Below the pieces are notes generated by a model. It made no database searches and had not been told where the DNA came from. It worked only from the letters and a program-made list of their open reading frames with translations. The translations under genes were made by a program, and so were the position numbers. Positions 35,350 to 49,112 of a DNA stretch of 64,000 bases are shown one piece after another. Positions within the stretch are counted from its first letter, which is position 1. The number at the start of each line of letters is the position of its first letter. The DNA is from Tetrahymena thermophila SB210 (lineage: Eukaryota > Ciliophora > Oligohymenophorea > Hymenostomatida > Tetrahymenidae). The DNA lies in NCBI RefSeq assembly GCF_000189635.1, contig NW_002476226.1, forward strand, positions 454,584 through 518,583, read 5' to 3'.

Positions 35350-36973
35350 ATGGCAACTAAATTATTCAAAACTATTAAAAAAAAAGCAGGCCGCTTACAG
35401 GATATTGTTAGTGTCCTCCAAAAATTAGAAGAAAAGAAATATATAGAACGTCTCTCTAAAATCTTTGAAGAGATTTTCTATGAAGAGCAAAAGTTCACAA
35501 TCACAGGTAATCTATCAACAATTTGAACGATTTTATGAATTAATTAGCCAGTTCGTTTTTAAAAGCAAAAAAAAACAAAATATTATTAATGAAAGCTAGT
35601 TCATGATAATGAATAGTTCTAAAATATTATTTAAATAAATTATTAAAAGAGCTTTAAAGGATTATGAGTAGTAAGCCAGCTAATAAGTACCTTGATTTGG
35701 ATGAGCAATTTAAGCAAAATACTTAGCTTTTTAAAGCTAATTTTGAAGCAATCAACTCTATATTAAGTAAGCATTTTTATTTTTATGGCAATATTTATAT
35801 TAGCCTGATTTTAGTTCAGTTCAAGCAAAAATTACAACTAAACCTTTTAGATAAACTGTTTATTTTTATGTTTAACTATTGGTTTATTTTTTTATCACTA
35901 ATATTTGCAAACCTTTTTTTAGAGTATTTCAATTATTTATAATCCACTTCCAATAATTTATTAATTATTATATTTAAAAATAGTTAATGAAGTATGGGAT
36001 AATATCACAGCTACCTTCAGTAAGCCTAATGAAGGAAAGTAATAAGTTTACTAAGATGATGAATTTTAAGATAGAGGACGCCCTTAAACATCTGCTTAGC
36101 ATCAATATAGCATAGCAGAAGATTAATAGCATTAACAACAACAATAATACTAAACAGTTGAAAGTGTTGCTAATGAAAATGAATAACACCAAATATATTA
36201 AACTGCTCAGTCATATGAATAGCAACATGCAGTTTCTAGCGGCAATAATAATAATAATAGCAATACACTTAATAATGACTCAAAGATACTTAACAAAGTT
36301 GGATTAGCCAAAAGCTAGTTAATTAACAATAGTTCATATTCTATGAATACAAGTTATTCCCAACAAAATCATAATGAAAATTGGGTCAGAACAAATATGA
36401 AAAAAAGAAATTCAAGTCGTTCCTAAGAAAATTTAAAGTTATCTTAAACTGGAAATGTAAATGATAGCTAATATGCTAAAAGAATGAACTCTATGAATAA
36501 TTCTACCTTTTAAAATAAAACAAACACTTCAATTATAGATATAAAGAAAGCTGCTGAGAAAAAGCTTAATAGCACAAATCTCTCTATTTCAAGCGTAAAG
36601 TCTCTATCCTAATCAAAGCTAGGAATGCCTCCTCCATTCGTAAGATAAATATTAAATTATTATTTTTTAAACTAAACCTTGTTATTTTAATTAGTCTGAA
36701 TTCCCAGAATAAAAAAACCCACTTTCAACAAGTTTCTCAAGAGCCCCAAGAAAACTCCTTGATAAAGAATTAAGCTAATCTCCAGGACCCTCTGATTATC
36801 GTGTTGAAAAGGCAGATAAACTAACAAGAAAATAATCACCAAAAGCCTCATTTGGTAATACAATTAGGACAAATTTCGTTGATGAAAAGCATCGTATAGA
36901 ATCATGTGCATAAACTCCTGGGCCATAGTATAATGTTAGCTAAACTAATATATATAAGCCTATGAAAAAATGA
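35350..36973 (+). CDS. STPGR (sperm-tail PG-rich) repeat ciliary protein
   Basis: Four exons: 35350-35506, 35650-35766, 35984-36639 and 36695-36973; 402 aa, stop 36971-36973. The first ~95 residues are helical and basic (MATKLFKTIKKKAGRLQDIV...). A long Asn/Gln/Ser-rich linker follows. The last exon has two PG-containing repeats, SQSPGPSDYRV and AQTPGPQYNV, each in the SPGP-x-Y form of STPGR/SHIPPO repeats, with SFSRAPRK- and SFGN-type segments between. Such repeats occur in microtubule-inner and other axonemal proteins (ODF3, STPG families). A ciliary location is inferred from that. The large low-complexity linker is ordinary for ciliates. Confidence 0.75.
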
Positions 36974-38034
36974 TTCATCCAAAATAAATATCTTTAATAT
37001 ATTTTTTTATCAAGAAATAAAACTACCAAATTACAATTAAGTATTCTGTTTGTCTATTTTTGTATATTAATTCTACCTTTTACTCTAACTTTGTTAATTT
37101 ATTTTAAAATAAATTATAATTGCTTTCTATTTTTTTAAATAAGCTTTAATGTAAATTACAATCAGACACTTCTCTTTTTTATTTTTCAAGTCTAAAATTG
37201 AAAAAAAATTTAATTTAGTTTAATTTCATTAATATATTTTGCTATTTTAGAAAACTCGATTTTTTTTAGAGTCTAGTCTGTATTTATTAAAATACAATCA
37301 AAATAATTCATTTAATAAATTAATTAATTTCAAGCCAATAAATAACTTTTACAATAAAACAATTATTTAAAATTTATTCGAATGATAAGGATTAATAGAA
37401 AAAATAAATATTGTTTGATTTGTTTTAAAAATTAGTAGTTTTATTATTAACCTTCTTTAATATAATATTTTAAAACTTGTAAATTTTATTTTAGATAGAT
37501 TATTTACAAAATAAAATTTAACGTTAAAAATTGGTAGTTTGCATTTAATAAAATTAATGGTAAGCCTATATCTTTAATTTAATTAATGTTTTATTGATAA
37601 TTAATTAAAGCAGTTTATAATATTTCAACAGATTTAATGAAATAATTGGATAAAAACTCAGAAAAAAAAAAAATTAAGATTGGTCTGAAATATATTTGCA
37701 TGCATTACAATATATCTTTCTGAAAAAATATTTAATACTTTATGATTGATTGATTGGAAATGCTAGAGAATCAACTCAAATATTTAATTTATAAATTTAA
37801 GAGTTAGATTGAATGATTAAGGCTAATCATTATAAAATTATTAAACCAAATCAATAAATTAAAGAAGAATAACTTCAACTTAAATTAAAGAGTACCTACC
37901 TAAAAGCTTTATAGATTAGATAAATAAATATATATACATAAATATATATATTATAGTTTAAATTAAGTATAAATTTGTTTACAAGAAGATTCAAATATAA
38001 ATTAAAGGTTATTCAAGCAAAGAGTAAATAGTTT
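36974..38034. other. AT-rich intergenic region
   Basis: 1.06 kb between two plus-strand genes; no feature recognised. It should hold the kinesin gene's promoter. Confidence 0.4.
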
Positions 38035-41000
38035 ATGAATACAAGAATTCAGGTTGGAATACGCTTGCGTCCATTCCTTGATACAGAAATTGGGAAAGGT
38101 TATTAAAATTCAAAGATAAAAGTAGATAAATCTTAGGGAAAGATTAGCGTTTTCGATAACCACAGCAACAATAATAGAGTTTTTGAATTTGATCACATCT
38201 TTGATTAACAAACTACCTAGAATTAAGTCTATGAAGAGTGTAAGGTCACTGAAATGGTGGCTAGAGTTTTAGATGGTTTTCATTCAACTATATTTGCATA
38301 TGGATAAACAGGATCTGGTAAAACTTACACAATGGAAGGTAAGCACGAAAGCGGAAATTATGTATCTGACGAGATGAAAGGTATTGTTGCTAGAGCCTTT
38401 GAGGATCTATTTACTATGATACCTAAACTTAAATCATAAACAAATAAGGATTATAATGTTACTTGTAGCTTTCTTTAGATTTACAACGAAAAAATTTACG
38501 ATTTGTTGAGTCATCATTCTTAATTTGCAAAAAATAGTGATGTCAACAATACAGTAAATGCTAATTAATAAGGAGTAGCTGCTGCTGCAGCAGCAGGTAT
38601 TGCTCCTTAAGGATTAAAACTAAGATGGAATGCTAGAGAACAATTTTAAGTAGAGAATTTATTTGTGTTTGATATTAAAAATCCTAAAGAAGCTTAACAT
38701 TATTTTTTGCAAGGAGTTAAAAATCGTATAACAGCACAACATAAGCTAAATATGACTTCTTCTCGTTCTCATACTATTTTTACAATTACTGTGTAAACAT
38801 ACTCCTAGTAAGGAGCTCATGAAACAACATCAAAATTACAGTTGGTTGATTTAGCAGGTAGTGAGCGTATTTCTTTAACTGGAACTGAAGGAAAAATGGC
38901 TAAGGAATCAATTGATATAAATAAGTCTCTCTTTACACTTCGTTAAGTTATAACAGCTTTATCAGAGATAAATTAAAACACAAATAACAATAATGCATTT
39001 AATTCCACATAACCTATAGGGTAGACTGCATAGGGCTAAACATTAAGCACATAGCTACAGCAGACTTAGCAATTAGACTAAAATACAAAAATCCAACATA
39101 TTCCATATCGTGATAGCAAATTGACTAGTTTACTCAAATAAAGTATAGGTGGTAATTGCTATTGTTTGATGATGGCTTGCATAGTACCTAATGATGCTTT
39201 TTCAGATGAAAATATTTCGACTTTATTTTATGCTTCGAAAGCAACTTACATCAAAAACTAACCTGTTAAAAATGAAGATCCAAACAAGTTGATCTTAGCT
39301 GAAGTTAACAAATAAAATATTAATTTAAGGTCTGAGTTAGAGAAAGCAAACTCTCACATTGCATTTTTAACAGCAGCTCTAGAAAAGTCTGAGAAGAATA
39401 ATGCTATACTAAAATAAAGGAATGCAGAATTACTCAAATAGCTTGAAGAAAAACCAGGAAGTGCTAATTAACCTAAAATAGACTCAGAAGTAAAAGATTT
39501 CAATCAAACAGCAACTTCATTTTAAGTTGGTGGTGGGTTATCAGAATAATTTATGAAAGAATAAATTCATTTTTAATAATAGTAAGAATAATTTAAGCTA
39601 TAGCAACAAGCTTAAATTCAGCAATAAAAGCAATTTGAATAATAAATGATGATGAAATTCTCCTAAAATGGATAAAAGCAAAATGAATAAGATCCTAGCG
39701 ATGCTTCGACAGCTTTTAATTAAGCTCACAATTACGAATCTATCAGATAGAGCATACCCTTTACAAATACATAATATTAAAAGTAATAAACAGGTATTGG
39801 GTTTGTGAGACACTCTGTAGACACTCCAACAAATTCAAATGCTATTAAAAATCAATAATATAATACTAGCTAGTAATAAACTTAAGCTAACAATGAAAAC
39901 AAGCTTTACTACACATAGATGGATTATGATAACTTTAGTGACAGACTAATTGAATCAATAACTCTTGTCAGACAGCTCCTCGAAAGTAACAAAGAACTTC
40001 GCTAATAAACTGATGATTATAAATAAAAGGCACAATCTTGTGAAAGAGAATTATCTGATTTAACAGCTGAAAACTAAGAACTTAGAGAGTAGCTTGAATA
40101 ATTTACATCATAAAAAGGAATTAAGGTAACTAGAAACAATTCTTCATCTAAAGAAAATCGTAAAAATTTGACAAGAAGAAATACAGCAAACGATGAAGAG
40201 AAAGAATATAATCAAGATCTTAGTGAAAACGATTAAGTCTAATAAAATTTATAATTATAAAATTAAGAAAGTGATGCATAGAAATAATAAAAGCATGCTA
40301 TTGGTGGCAGCATTCCTCCGAGATATCCTAAAAAGAAAAAAACGGACAATAACTAATACACAGACGATTAAGATATATAGGACATATAGGAGCTGGTCCA
40401 CGAAGAAAATTTAGATACTTAATAAGCTGATATGAGCATAAGCAGTCTTCAAAGAAATGTAAATAAAACACAAACACAACAATCATAAAGAGGTAAAAAC
40501 AACAATAATGATGTTTAGAATAACAATAGCTATCATAATTAAACTAAAAATGAATTAATCCAAGAAATTCTAGAGCTTCGTCATAACTAGTTGATTTTAG
40601 AAAAGAAAATAAAATCATATGATGCTGATAGAAACTAAATAAAATCTTCATAAGGGCAAGCTAATATATCTGCAGGAAATAATAATATTGTCAATTCTGG
40701 AATATCTTCAAATAGTGCAGGTAAAAACTAGTAATAAATGACTCCTAATAGTAAGTAAAATTATGTTTTTTATAGTAGCAATAAGAAGAGAGGATCTTCT
40801 CAAAATTAATAATAATTACCAAAATCTAACAACAAAAGCTTGTCTATGTAACTCTAAGATGATTTCGCTCCTTCATAAACTCTCCACTCAACACCCATGA
40901 CAGCAACAAGCAGCTTGAGTGGCACAAAAGGAGTAAATTATTTAAATAGAACATAGTAAGAATTTAATATAAACAATTCAAATCATCCTTCATCTACAAC

Positions 41001-41700
41001 AGCAGCTTAAAATGCTCAACATTCAAGCTTAGATGTAAATAATGCAGCTTTATATACTAACAAGTAAGGGATGGATTCGATACCTACTAATTTTGGAAGA
41101 TATACCTACTATTAGCAAAATTTTCATAATTTAGATAAGCTTTAATAACAATAAATGATTAAATTTTAACAACCTTAGAATTAAGCAAATTAACAAGAGA
41201 ATTATAAATTCCTCTCAACTGGAAGAAATACTCTTTCAAATATATCTAGTTAATATTAAGATTTTACAAATGAATCACCTATAATACAATCTAATGACCA
41301 AAACTAAAAAAGAGTACCTAGCTAAGGAGCTCCTTCTGTAAAATCTAAGAGATCCAATAGTTTAACAAAGAATCAGATTAATCTATTAAATAATAACAAT
41401 AATAACTAAATAAATAATAGTAACAATAATTAAAAAGGAACTTATGATTTTTATCAAGGAAATATAGGTAAGGAGTAAATAATTATAGGAAACCCAAATA
41501 CTGGAATAACATATACAAAGATTAAAAATGCTTATCCCAACAGTGGTAATAGCAATGGCAGTAATCCTGCAGCAATTTTAAACTCATCTAGCAATGATGA
41601 AAATTCAAATAAATTAAAAAACACTCAGCTAACTCAAGATTAAAATAAATTAAAAGGAAAAAGTGGCACATCTGCAAAAATAAATGTAGTTAATAATTGA
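38035..41700 (+). CDS. Kinesin-like protein with N-terminal motor
   Basis: A single exon of 1222 codons, ATG 38035 to TGA 41698-41700; 1221 aa. The motor spans residues ~4-400: VGIRLRPF at the start, P-loop GQTGSGKT at 90-97, switch [10 protein letters not shown] near 239, switch II DLAGSER near 272, then [13 protein letters not shown]. It moves on microtubules using ATP, and the N-terminal motor position predicts plus-end motion. A coiled coil follows (~405-465), then a long Gln/Asn/Ser-rich tail with a second coiled coil near 640-690. The motor has two insertions: an Asn/Ala-rich one before [12 protein letters not shown] and a Gln-rich one before HIPYRD. I cannot assign a kinesin subfamily with confidence. 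Confidence 0.93.
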
Positions 41701-42382
41701 AAAATAAGAAAGAATTTCAGTAATTAGAATGAAATGAATATAATTTTATTCTTATAAAAACATATCCAAATATTTTCAATCTTCAATTTTTATTTTATTT
41801 CAGCAACAAACAATTTAACATTTTGAAATTACTAATAATAAATAAGCTAATATTTTATGTAAAATAAAAAATTTTATTAATTTTTATCCATTTTATAAAT
41901 AATAAGTAAAAATTATCCTTCCTAAATACTTTTTAAATGTTTAATGCTATATATTATAGAGTAATTAAATCCATTCTGTTAATTAAATTTACTTTAAAAG
42001 TACTTTTAATGTTTATTGTTTGTTTGTTTGTTTGTTTGTTTGTTTGTTTGTTGGATTAGTTTTATTAAAATAATAATTTAAATTTTCATAAAATAATATT
42101 TTTTTTTTTTTTGATTTTTATTCAAAATATATTTTTTTAAATATGAGTTAGTTATTTCAATGTTGAAATATATGTTTAAAATTCCATATTTTAATAAATT
42201 TACCTTTTAAATTAAAAAATTAATATCTCTATTTATAGAAATCTTAAATAGTACTCTTTTGTTTATTTATTAAATTTTAATAATCCAAAACCACTCAAAA
42301 AAAAAAAAAAAAAATTAAGCAAGGCCTACTTTATTTTTAAAAATTTTGAAAAACTTATTTTCCATTTTATTATAAACAGAGT
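41701..42382. other. AT-rich intergenic region
   Basis: Between two plus-strand genes. Contains a TTTG microsatellite and homopolymer T and A runs; otherwise nothing recognised. Confidence 0.4.
42017..42052. repeat. (TTTG)n microsatellite
   Basis: About eight to nine perfect TTTG units, 300 bp downstream of the kinesin stop. Confidence 0.85.
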
Positions 42383-43163
42383 ATGAAAACAAATTAGCTT
42401 TGTCAAATTGATATTCCTAAAAATTAATATTCAATTAATGCGCCATCAAACTAACACTATAATTATAAATATCTAAAGGAAAAAATTCTACCTGGCCTTA
42501 CTCCTATAAACTCTCCTGATTTATCACCTTAGATATCATTAAATTAGATAGAAGATCCAGCATTTGCAAATATTAAAATGCTAAAAATTGATTAAGAAAG
42601 TAAGAATAATTTTTCTATGAACTAATTTTCTCAATTAAGATATGGCAGCAGAGTTATACATAAAGAACAACATAAGGCTGAGTTTGATAATCTAAATAAT
42701 TGTGAGGTTCTGCTAACTATTATAAAAAATTTATACAAAATATTCAACACCCTTAAAATAATAGGCAGAAAACGATGAGAAAGAGTAATAAACAGGTATT
42801 GTACATGTTTCTAATTACCATAAAAAATAAACTGAAGCCAAAAAATCAGAAGACCTTGCTTCAGAGCTATAAGGATTTGAATAAGAAGTGTATGGTACAA
42901 GCAACAAATCTACTGAATCAAAATTTAGTGTTTTACAAAAATTTAGTACAACCAATAATAATAAATTAGAATTTCAAGACAATTCTTTAGAGTTTTACAA
43001 TATGTAAATTATCTTATCTTTTTTTTACACATAAAGTTTATGGAAATTAAATTAAGTTGAATTTTATTAAACTATGACAAATAATAATTAATCATAATTT
43101 ACCAATAATTTAATAGATTTAGGATTTAATTAATAGCTATGCTATGATAATGTTTTATTGTGA
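42383..43163 (+). CDS. Hypothetical 240-aa protein
   Basis: Two exons, 42383-42706 and 42765-43163, joined across a 58-nt intron (GTTCTG...ATAATAG); the frame shifts at exactly this point, which supports splicing. The first exon carries a Pro-rich stretch (PGLTPINSPDLSPQ), then a charged segment. The second is Glu/Lys/Ser/Asn-rich. No domain, signal peptide or membrane segment is visible. The 3' end is uncertain: a further short intron starting near 42998 could move the stop to about 43076. No homolog recognised. Confidence 0.55.
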
Positions 43164-43363
43164 TTTAAAAAATAATAAATATTTATCTAAAAGCTGGGTT
43201 ACTTTTAAATAATTTGTTGAAAATTTAATATATTTTTTTTAAAAGTTGATTTTATTTTTATTTTGGAGTGATAAAAATAAATTTGAAAAAACATTAATCA
43301 AAAAAAATAATTTTAAAGTTTTTTTATCTAAAAAATAGAAATGAAACCTAAAAGAAAAAAGTT

Positions 43364-44332
43364 ATGGAATTAAAAAGTATTATTGCTTAAAAAATAGAAA
43401 CAAACACTTTATAACAGAAAATATTCAAAAAATTTGATAATTTTACTATTTTAAAATTTTTGAATGCAAGAGATGGATCGATAAAGGATGGTTGCTAGAT
43501 GTTTATAGATTTTTTATAATGGAGAATAGATAATTAAGTTGAAAATATTAACGTAATTAAAAATAAAGTATTTTATTTTACTAATTAAATTTATTTATTA
43601 GGAATTTTAGTTTTAGGAGTACGATTAAGTTTAGAATGTTTACCCTCACGGATTCCATGGGTATGATAATGAAGGAAGACCAATTTGGATTGAAAATTTA
43701 GGAAAGTTAAAATTAAAAGAGTTGATGAAAATAACGAATGAAGAAAGGTTGAAAAAATACTTTATTTAAAATTTTGAGTATCTAGTAAATGAAGTATTTC
43801 CTGCTTGTAGTAAAATGTTTTAAAAGCCAATTTACTAATATATCATAATACTTGATATGAAAGATCACAATTTAAGCTTGAATGATCTTAAAAGTTTTTT
43901 GAATATGACATCGAATATCACAAAAAATAACTATCCAGAAATACTATATAAGTAAATTAATATATTAAACCAGTAAAAAAATAAGATATATTTTAAAAAA
44001 ATAAATATAAAGAATGTACATTGTTAATACAAGCTCTTTGTTTTCTTTTCTTTGGAAAGGTGTCAAATATATTTTGAATGAAAAAACAAGACTCAAAGTT
44101 GAGATTTTAAGTAATTAATTTTTAAAATCTGTAAATGGAAAGGTAAAATTAGTAATAAGTCTTCATTAATGATTGTAATTTTTTAAGATTAAAATAGAAA
44201 ACATTCCTTTGTTTTTAGGTGGATCTTGCTAACACTGTGTCTAGATACAAAAGGAAATAGATAAAAATTAAAAGTATTTATCTAAAAAGATATGTAGCTT
44301 GTAATCAAATTGAAATATTTTTATTTAATTGA
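43364..44332 (+). CDS. Sec14-like CRAL-TRIO lipid-binding protein
   Basis: Four exons: 43364-43552, 43602-43951, 44013-44142 and 44219-44332, phases consistent; 260 aa, stop 44330-44332. Residues ~30-60 form the CRAL-TRIO N helix region (ILKFLNARDGSIKDG, MFIDFLQWR). The CRAL-TRIO fold then gives VYPHGFHGYDNEGRPIWIENL, ERLKKYFIQNFEYL, YIIILDMKDHNLSL, NYPEILYKMYIVNTSSLFSFLWKGV and LNEKTRLKVEIL in the expected order. Sec14 proteins bind and transfer phosphatidylinositol and related lipids between membranes. The protein is at the short end of the family, and the usual C-terminal LP-x-EYGG segment is not evident, so exon 4 may be incomplete. No membrane segment. Confidence 0.85.
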
Positions 44333-44752
44333 TAAAAAAGAATAAATTAAATGTGCATTAATTTTATTTATTCATAGACAAATCATTATAAAATTGATAC
44401 AGAAATAAAATACTTTTCTTTTTTATATATTAAGTATGTGTAAAACTTGTTCCAAAAACTCAATTTAGAATAATTTTTAAAGTCACTTTTATTAAATTAA
44501 ACTCTTTGTATTTATTTTTAATGTGGAATCAATAAAAATAGTGTTTAGCTGGCTTACCCACATCAGGAAATAAAAATAAATGTACACTAATTTTATTTTG
44601 GTGAAAATACATCTCTTCTCATCATTAAAAACACATTTTATTAGTGATAGAAAAATCTTAGAGGAAGAGGAAAAATTATTATTATAAAAATTTAATCAAA
44701 AATAAAATCTAAATAAATCAACAAAGGAAAATAAAAATAATTAGTTAAGCTG
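44333..44752. other. Short AT-rich intergenic region
   Basis: 420 bp between two plus-strand genes; nothing recognised. Confidence 0.4.
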
Positions 44753-45721
44753 ATGTCAAAAAAATTTTTGTCAAAGACTAATCTCAATTATGCAATTGAT
44801 GTGTAATTAGGATTAGAAAATCCTTTAAACAGATTCAAAGAGATTAACGATAGTCAGAAGGAAGAGTATGAGAAGGAATTTTAGGAATTTTACGAGAATG
44901 ACTTAAAAACTGGTTTCTATATTCATTAAGATTAGGAAGATGATGAAGATGAAGAAAAAGATGCAAATTAAGATAACGAAGATAATTAAGTAGAAAAAGA
45001 ACTTGTGTAATTCTACAATTACAACTTACAAAACGAATGGTGGCATATTGATGAAGAAAACAATAATTAAATTGTTCTCTTCAACTCAAATGGCAACGTT
45101 ATTCCACAATTAGATTAAAGTAAGGCAAAAGACTTTTTCAAACTTATTCAGTAGCAAAACATGATTAAGTTGCTTCAAGAATTTTACAAAAAGTATGATT
45201 ACGTACTCATTATGATCTACAGTAGCAAAAAAGGAAGTGATTAAATTTTAGATACTATTTCAAGCAAAATTTCTAAATCTTCTAAAAGCTAAGTTTCATC
45301 AAAGAAGACACATTATACTTAGATTGATGAAGAAAAAACTGACTTCAAAAGAATTAGCATTTTTGTTTCAAAGTTTGATTTTACAGATGATGAAGAAAGT
45401 ATGAAGAATAAAGCATATACTTTTGATGAATTGGAAAAATTATTGAAGGAATACGAAAAGAACAACGATGTTTTAATTTTCCCTGTGATAGTAAAAGAAG
45501 AAATTAAAGATATTATTGTTGAAGACTTTGATGAAAAGCTCGCTGAAAAGATTTATTCTTATTGTCAATAGCACAGATATGAGTGTCTTTATGACTCAGA
45601 ATCAGAAAATGAAGCTAATTAAGATGATGACGATGATGAAGAAGAAGAAGAGGGTGCTGAAGAATCTTCTGATGAAGAAGATAGCAAACCTTAAGATATA
45701 TACGTCTAAAAAACTGAATGA
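44753..45721 (+). CDS. Acidic hypothetical protein
   Basis: A single exon of 323 codons, ATG 44753 to TGA 45719-45721; 322 aa. Two strongly acidic patches flank a mixed alpha/beta middle: one around residues 63-85 (DEEDDEDEEKDA type) and one near 285-308 with runs of Asp and Glu. Between them are FYNYNLQNEWWHIDE, IVLFNSNGNVIPQ, YVLIMIYSSKK and ISIFVSKFDFTDDEE, which look like strands of a folded domain. No family is recognised. Acidic tracts of this kind are common in histone chaperones and nucleolar proteins, but that is only a hint. Confidence 0.75.
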
Positions 45722-47108
45722 TAATCAATAAAACTTTGCTTCTTTTTTTTTTACTCTCTTTTAGAAATAATTATATCATCTCTACATATATATAATAGAA
45801 CAACAATAAGCAAAATTATAATAAATAAATAAATAATTTAATGGCAACAAATGATCTAGTAAATAAGTACTTTAATCAACATCACTAACTTTTATAAATG
45901 GCTTGATTTGTCATTAAAAATTAAATAAAAGGAATATAATAAAATACATAATAATTTCAATTAATCTCCTCTAATAATTCCGATCTTCTAATCATTTATC
46001 TGTCTATTAATCAATCAATCTAGGAGTTGAGGAATGCCTTTCCCTCTAAAAAATATTAAATTATATTAATAAATATATAAAGGACTGTGTGTCCCACATA
46101 TTATTAAATGAAGAATTTAAAGTGTGAAACCATATTCCAAAAAAGTAAAAAATTAAGTATTAAAGTTTAACTTTAAGTGGCATTTATTAAATGCTAAAGA
46201 TATTGATAATGTTAATTTAAATTTGCTGACCTAAAAATATTAAATAAGTGTAGAAAAACGGATCTGTTTATCTTCATTTATTATTAACATTTTTAGAGAA
46301 TCTATTCAATAAATTTTTTATTGAGTGAGTAACTATTATCAATATTTATTGTACAAATATTTCAAATATTTCTTCTGCTTTTGCTAAATTTAATGTAAAA
46401 TAAAATTCTAAAAGCAGACCACTCTCATTCTTTCATTCATTCATCTTCTTCATCCTAATTTAGTTAAAGTCTATCCTATAAGGATTATAAATATCTAAAA
46501 ATTATATTTATTGTGATTGTATTGTATTGTATTCACAAAGACTTTTTGCTTTTTCTGTTTGTTGCACCATTTTATTTGAATAAACTATTTTTTTTATTTT
46601 ATTTTTTCCAGTATTATTTTTTTCTTCTTCTGAAATTTAAATTTTCTTTTTTAAGGATTTATTTATTTATTGTTCGTAAAGATTAAAAATTTCAAATAAT
46701 TTCATTTTGAAAATACTTTAATAATGACATGCTTATCAGCTAATATCTAGGCTACCAAAGTTTTCCTGATCGAGTAATATTTATTCTATTTTTATATTTA
46801 ACTTTCGCTTGATTTTTGAAAGTTTAATTATGCACTTTGACAGATGAAATAAAAAAACAGGATACGAAAGAAATAATATAATATTTGATAAGGTGAACGA
46901 ATGCTTTCATTAAATAGATAAATAGCTAGTATTTTTTGTAGGTATTCTAAAAACCTATTAACCGCGAATTGGTTAAAATTTTGCTTTTTTAATATTTATA
47001 TCTTTGAAGAGGTAATTTGCTTTTTTATATTAATTCAAAATATTAAAAATATTCAATAGAGTGCAATTAATTTTACACTAATAATTAGCTGAAGACCAAT
47101 CAATTAGA
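45722..47108. other. AT-rich intergenic region
   Basis: 1.4 kb between two plus-strand genes. No sustained frame; a 22-codon frame at 45841 was dismissed. It probably contains the promoter of the importin-like gene. Confidence 0.4.
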
Positions 47109-49112
47109 ATGAATATCTTTACAAACAATAACATTTAATGGAATTTAAATGCAAATTAAAATAATAACTAGAACCTTTTTCTCACTACTATGACAGAGAG
47201 CTATATTATTTCAAGTAAAGGTAAAGGACAAGAGGAGTATATGTAATCAGAAGAAGCAATGTGTGTCTCTGAGCTTAAAAAAAAACGTATGTAAGAGCAA
47301 TAAAAATCAAAGCGCAAAGCACTAATATAAAACTTGAGGAAAAAGGCCTACGAGGAAGATCATTCTACTTATCAAGGAATGGAATAATCATAACAATAAG
47401 TTAATTCATAAATGGTATTTTCATAAAATAATTAGTAAATTGCTGAATAACAATTAATTTCATTGGATGATATATCTAATGTTGCAAATAGTGGGTACTC
47501 CGCAAGCAATCCAGAAGACCCAAGCTAATCACTCGCTAATGATTTTAACTTTGTAATGACTTAAAATGGAATGATAAGTGATGTAATTATAAACAATAAC
47601 TCAAATCATAATTCTGGTAAATTTGAAGAGGGTGAAGGCGGGATGATATTTAACCAAAATAAAACAACATGCTCTCCTTAAGATATTATATAGTTGATAC
47701 AGATTGTCTACAAAGGGGAGATTAAATTATCTTATAAAGAGTCAAGATTGCTTAAATAAGAATTAAATTTGCTTCGTAAAAATTTGGCGAGCATAAATAA
47801 TGGAATGAATAATAGCGACTACAGCAATAATCAAATGTGCTCATCAAATATTAATATTATGGAGTATGGAGATGAAATTTAGAACATTTAGCAAAATTAA
47901 TAAAATGAAATATAAAAGAAAAAAATAAAAGAAGCAGAACTCTTTAATAACGACATTGAAAAGATGATTTAAGTTTTCTAAGGGATGATTTATATTGTTT
48001 AAAATAAAGAGAAATTCAGTATGGATGTAGTGTATGAATGCATATGGACTCTTTCAAATTATTCTTCTACTGAAGAGATGCGTAATGAGATACTATTAAT
48101 TTACGAAAATAATGCAGAAGTCCTCTTAAATTTTGTTAATCACTGTGTTCGTATGGTAGATCAATAGCAAGCTAGTATCCTTCTTACAAAAGTTATATTA
48201 ATCATTGGAAATATTTCTTTGGAGTCTTACGAGTTTTGCTAAAGAATTTTAATGTATTAATAAAACTAGCTCCTGACTAATATTCAGAACACTATATTAT
48301 ATCTCCCAAACAGCCAATTAGTTGCCGAAACAATGTGGCTTTTGAATATCTTTTATAAAACATAGAAGTTTTACTATCAAAATGAAAATATTTCAAAAAA
48401 TATTGCTTTTCTTTTGAATAGATTTAAGTCTCATCCAAGGGTTGTTTAAGAGCTTCTTTGGTATCTCATAACTCTATCTTAAGATGGTGATAGCTAATTT
48501 CATATGCTTTATTTTGATGAAAATGTTATAATCCGTTTATTAACAGTATTATTGATATCTACCCACAATGGAAATACAATTGCTTGCCTAACTTTACTTT
48601 CTAATGCTTTGGCAATGTTACCATAAGAAAGAACTGAATTCATTACAACCTTGGTTACTGAAAGTGTTATACAAGTAAATAATTAAGTAAATCTTGATAT
48701 TGTAATTAGTAAATGTGTTTAATATAATCCTAATTAAAAGAATGTGCTTTTCCTTGCACTCAATAAATGTATCTAAACAAATATAATTGAGATATAAAGA
48801 GAAACTTTTGTATTTATTTCTAATCTAGTTGTTCTATTTCCTCTTTACGTTGCTTAATTGCCTGCACTAATAAATATTTTGATTTCAATATTTTAAAATG
48901 GACAAGAATAGCTATTTGTGGATCTATGCTACATATTTTCAAATTTATTTATTTAGCTTCCATAAAGCAATTTGCTTGCCTAATAGCATCCTCAATTAAT
49001 TCCTCTTCTTTAGGCTATACTTAGTAATGAAAATATATAGAAGCAATATTCATAACAAATTGGATTCATATTTTAGCATTTTGCAAATTATTTGCAATCT
49101 ACAAAATTATGA
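47109..49112 (+). CDS. Importin-alpha-like nuclear import adaptor
   Basis: A single exon of 668 codons, ATG 47109 to TGA 49110-49112; 667 aa. Residues ~55-85 are very basic (ELKKKRMQEQQKSKRKALIQNLRKKAYEED), which fits an importin-beta-binding domain. From ~275 onward come armadillo-type helical repeats. The blocks VYECIWTLSNYSS and AETMWLLNIF match the importin-alpha ECAWALTNI pattern that places the NLS-binding Trp/Asn ladder. It would carry NLS cargo to importin-beta. It is longer than typical importin alpha (~530 aa) because of an Asn/Gln-rich insert between the basic region and the repeats. The repeats are divergent, so a related ARM protein is possible. Confidence 0.75.

Noticed and set aside
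40193-40414. 73-codon basic frame
   Set aside because: Lies in a different frame inside the kinesin tail, which is open throughout.
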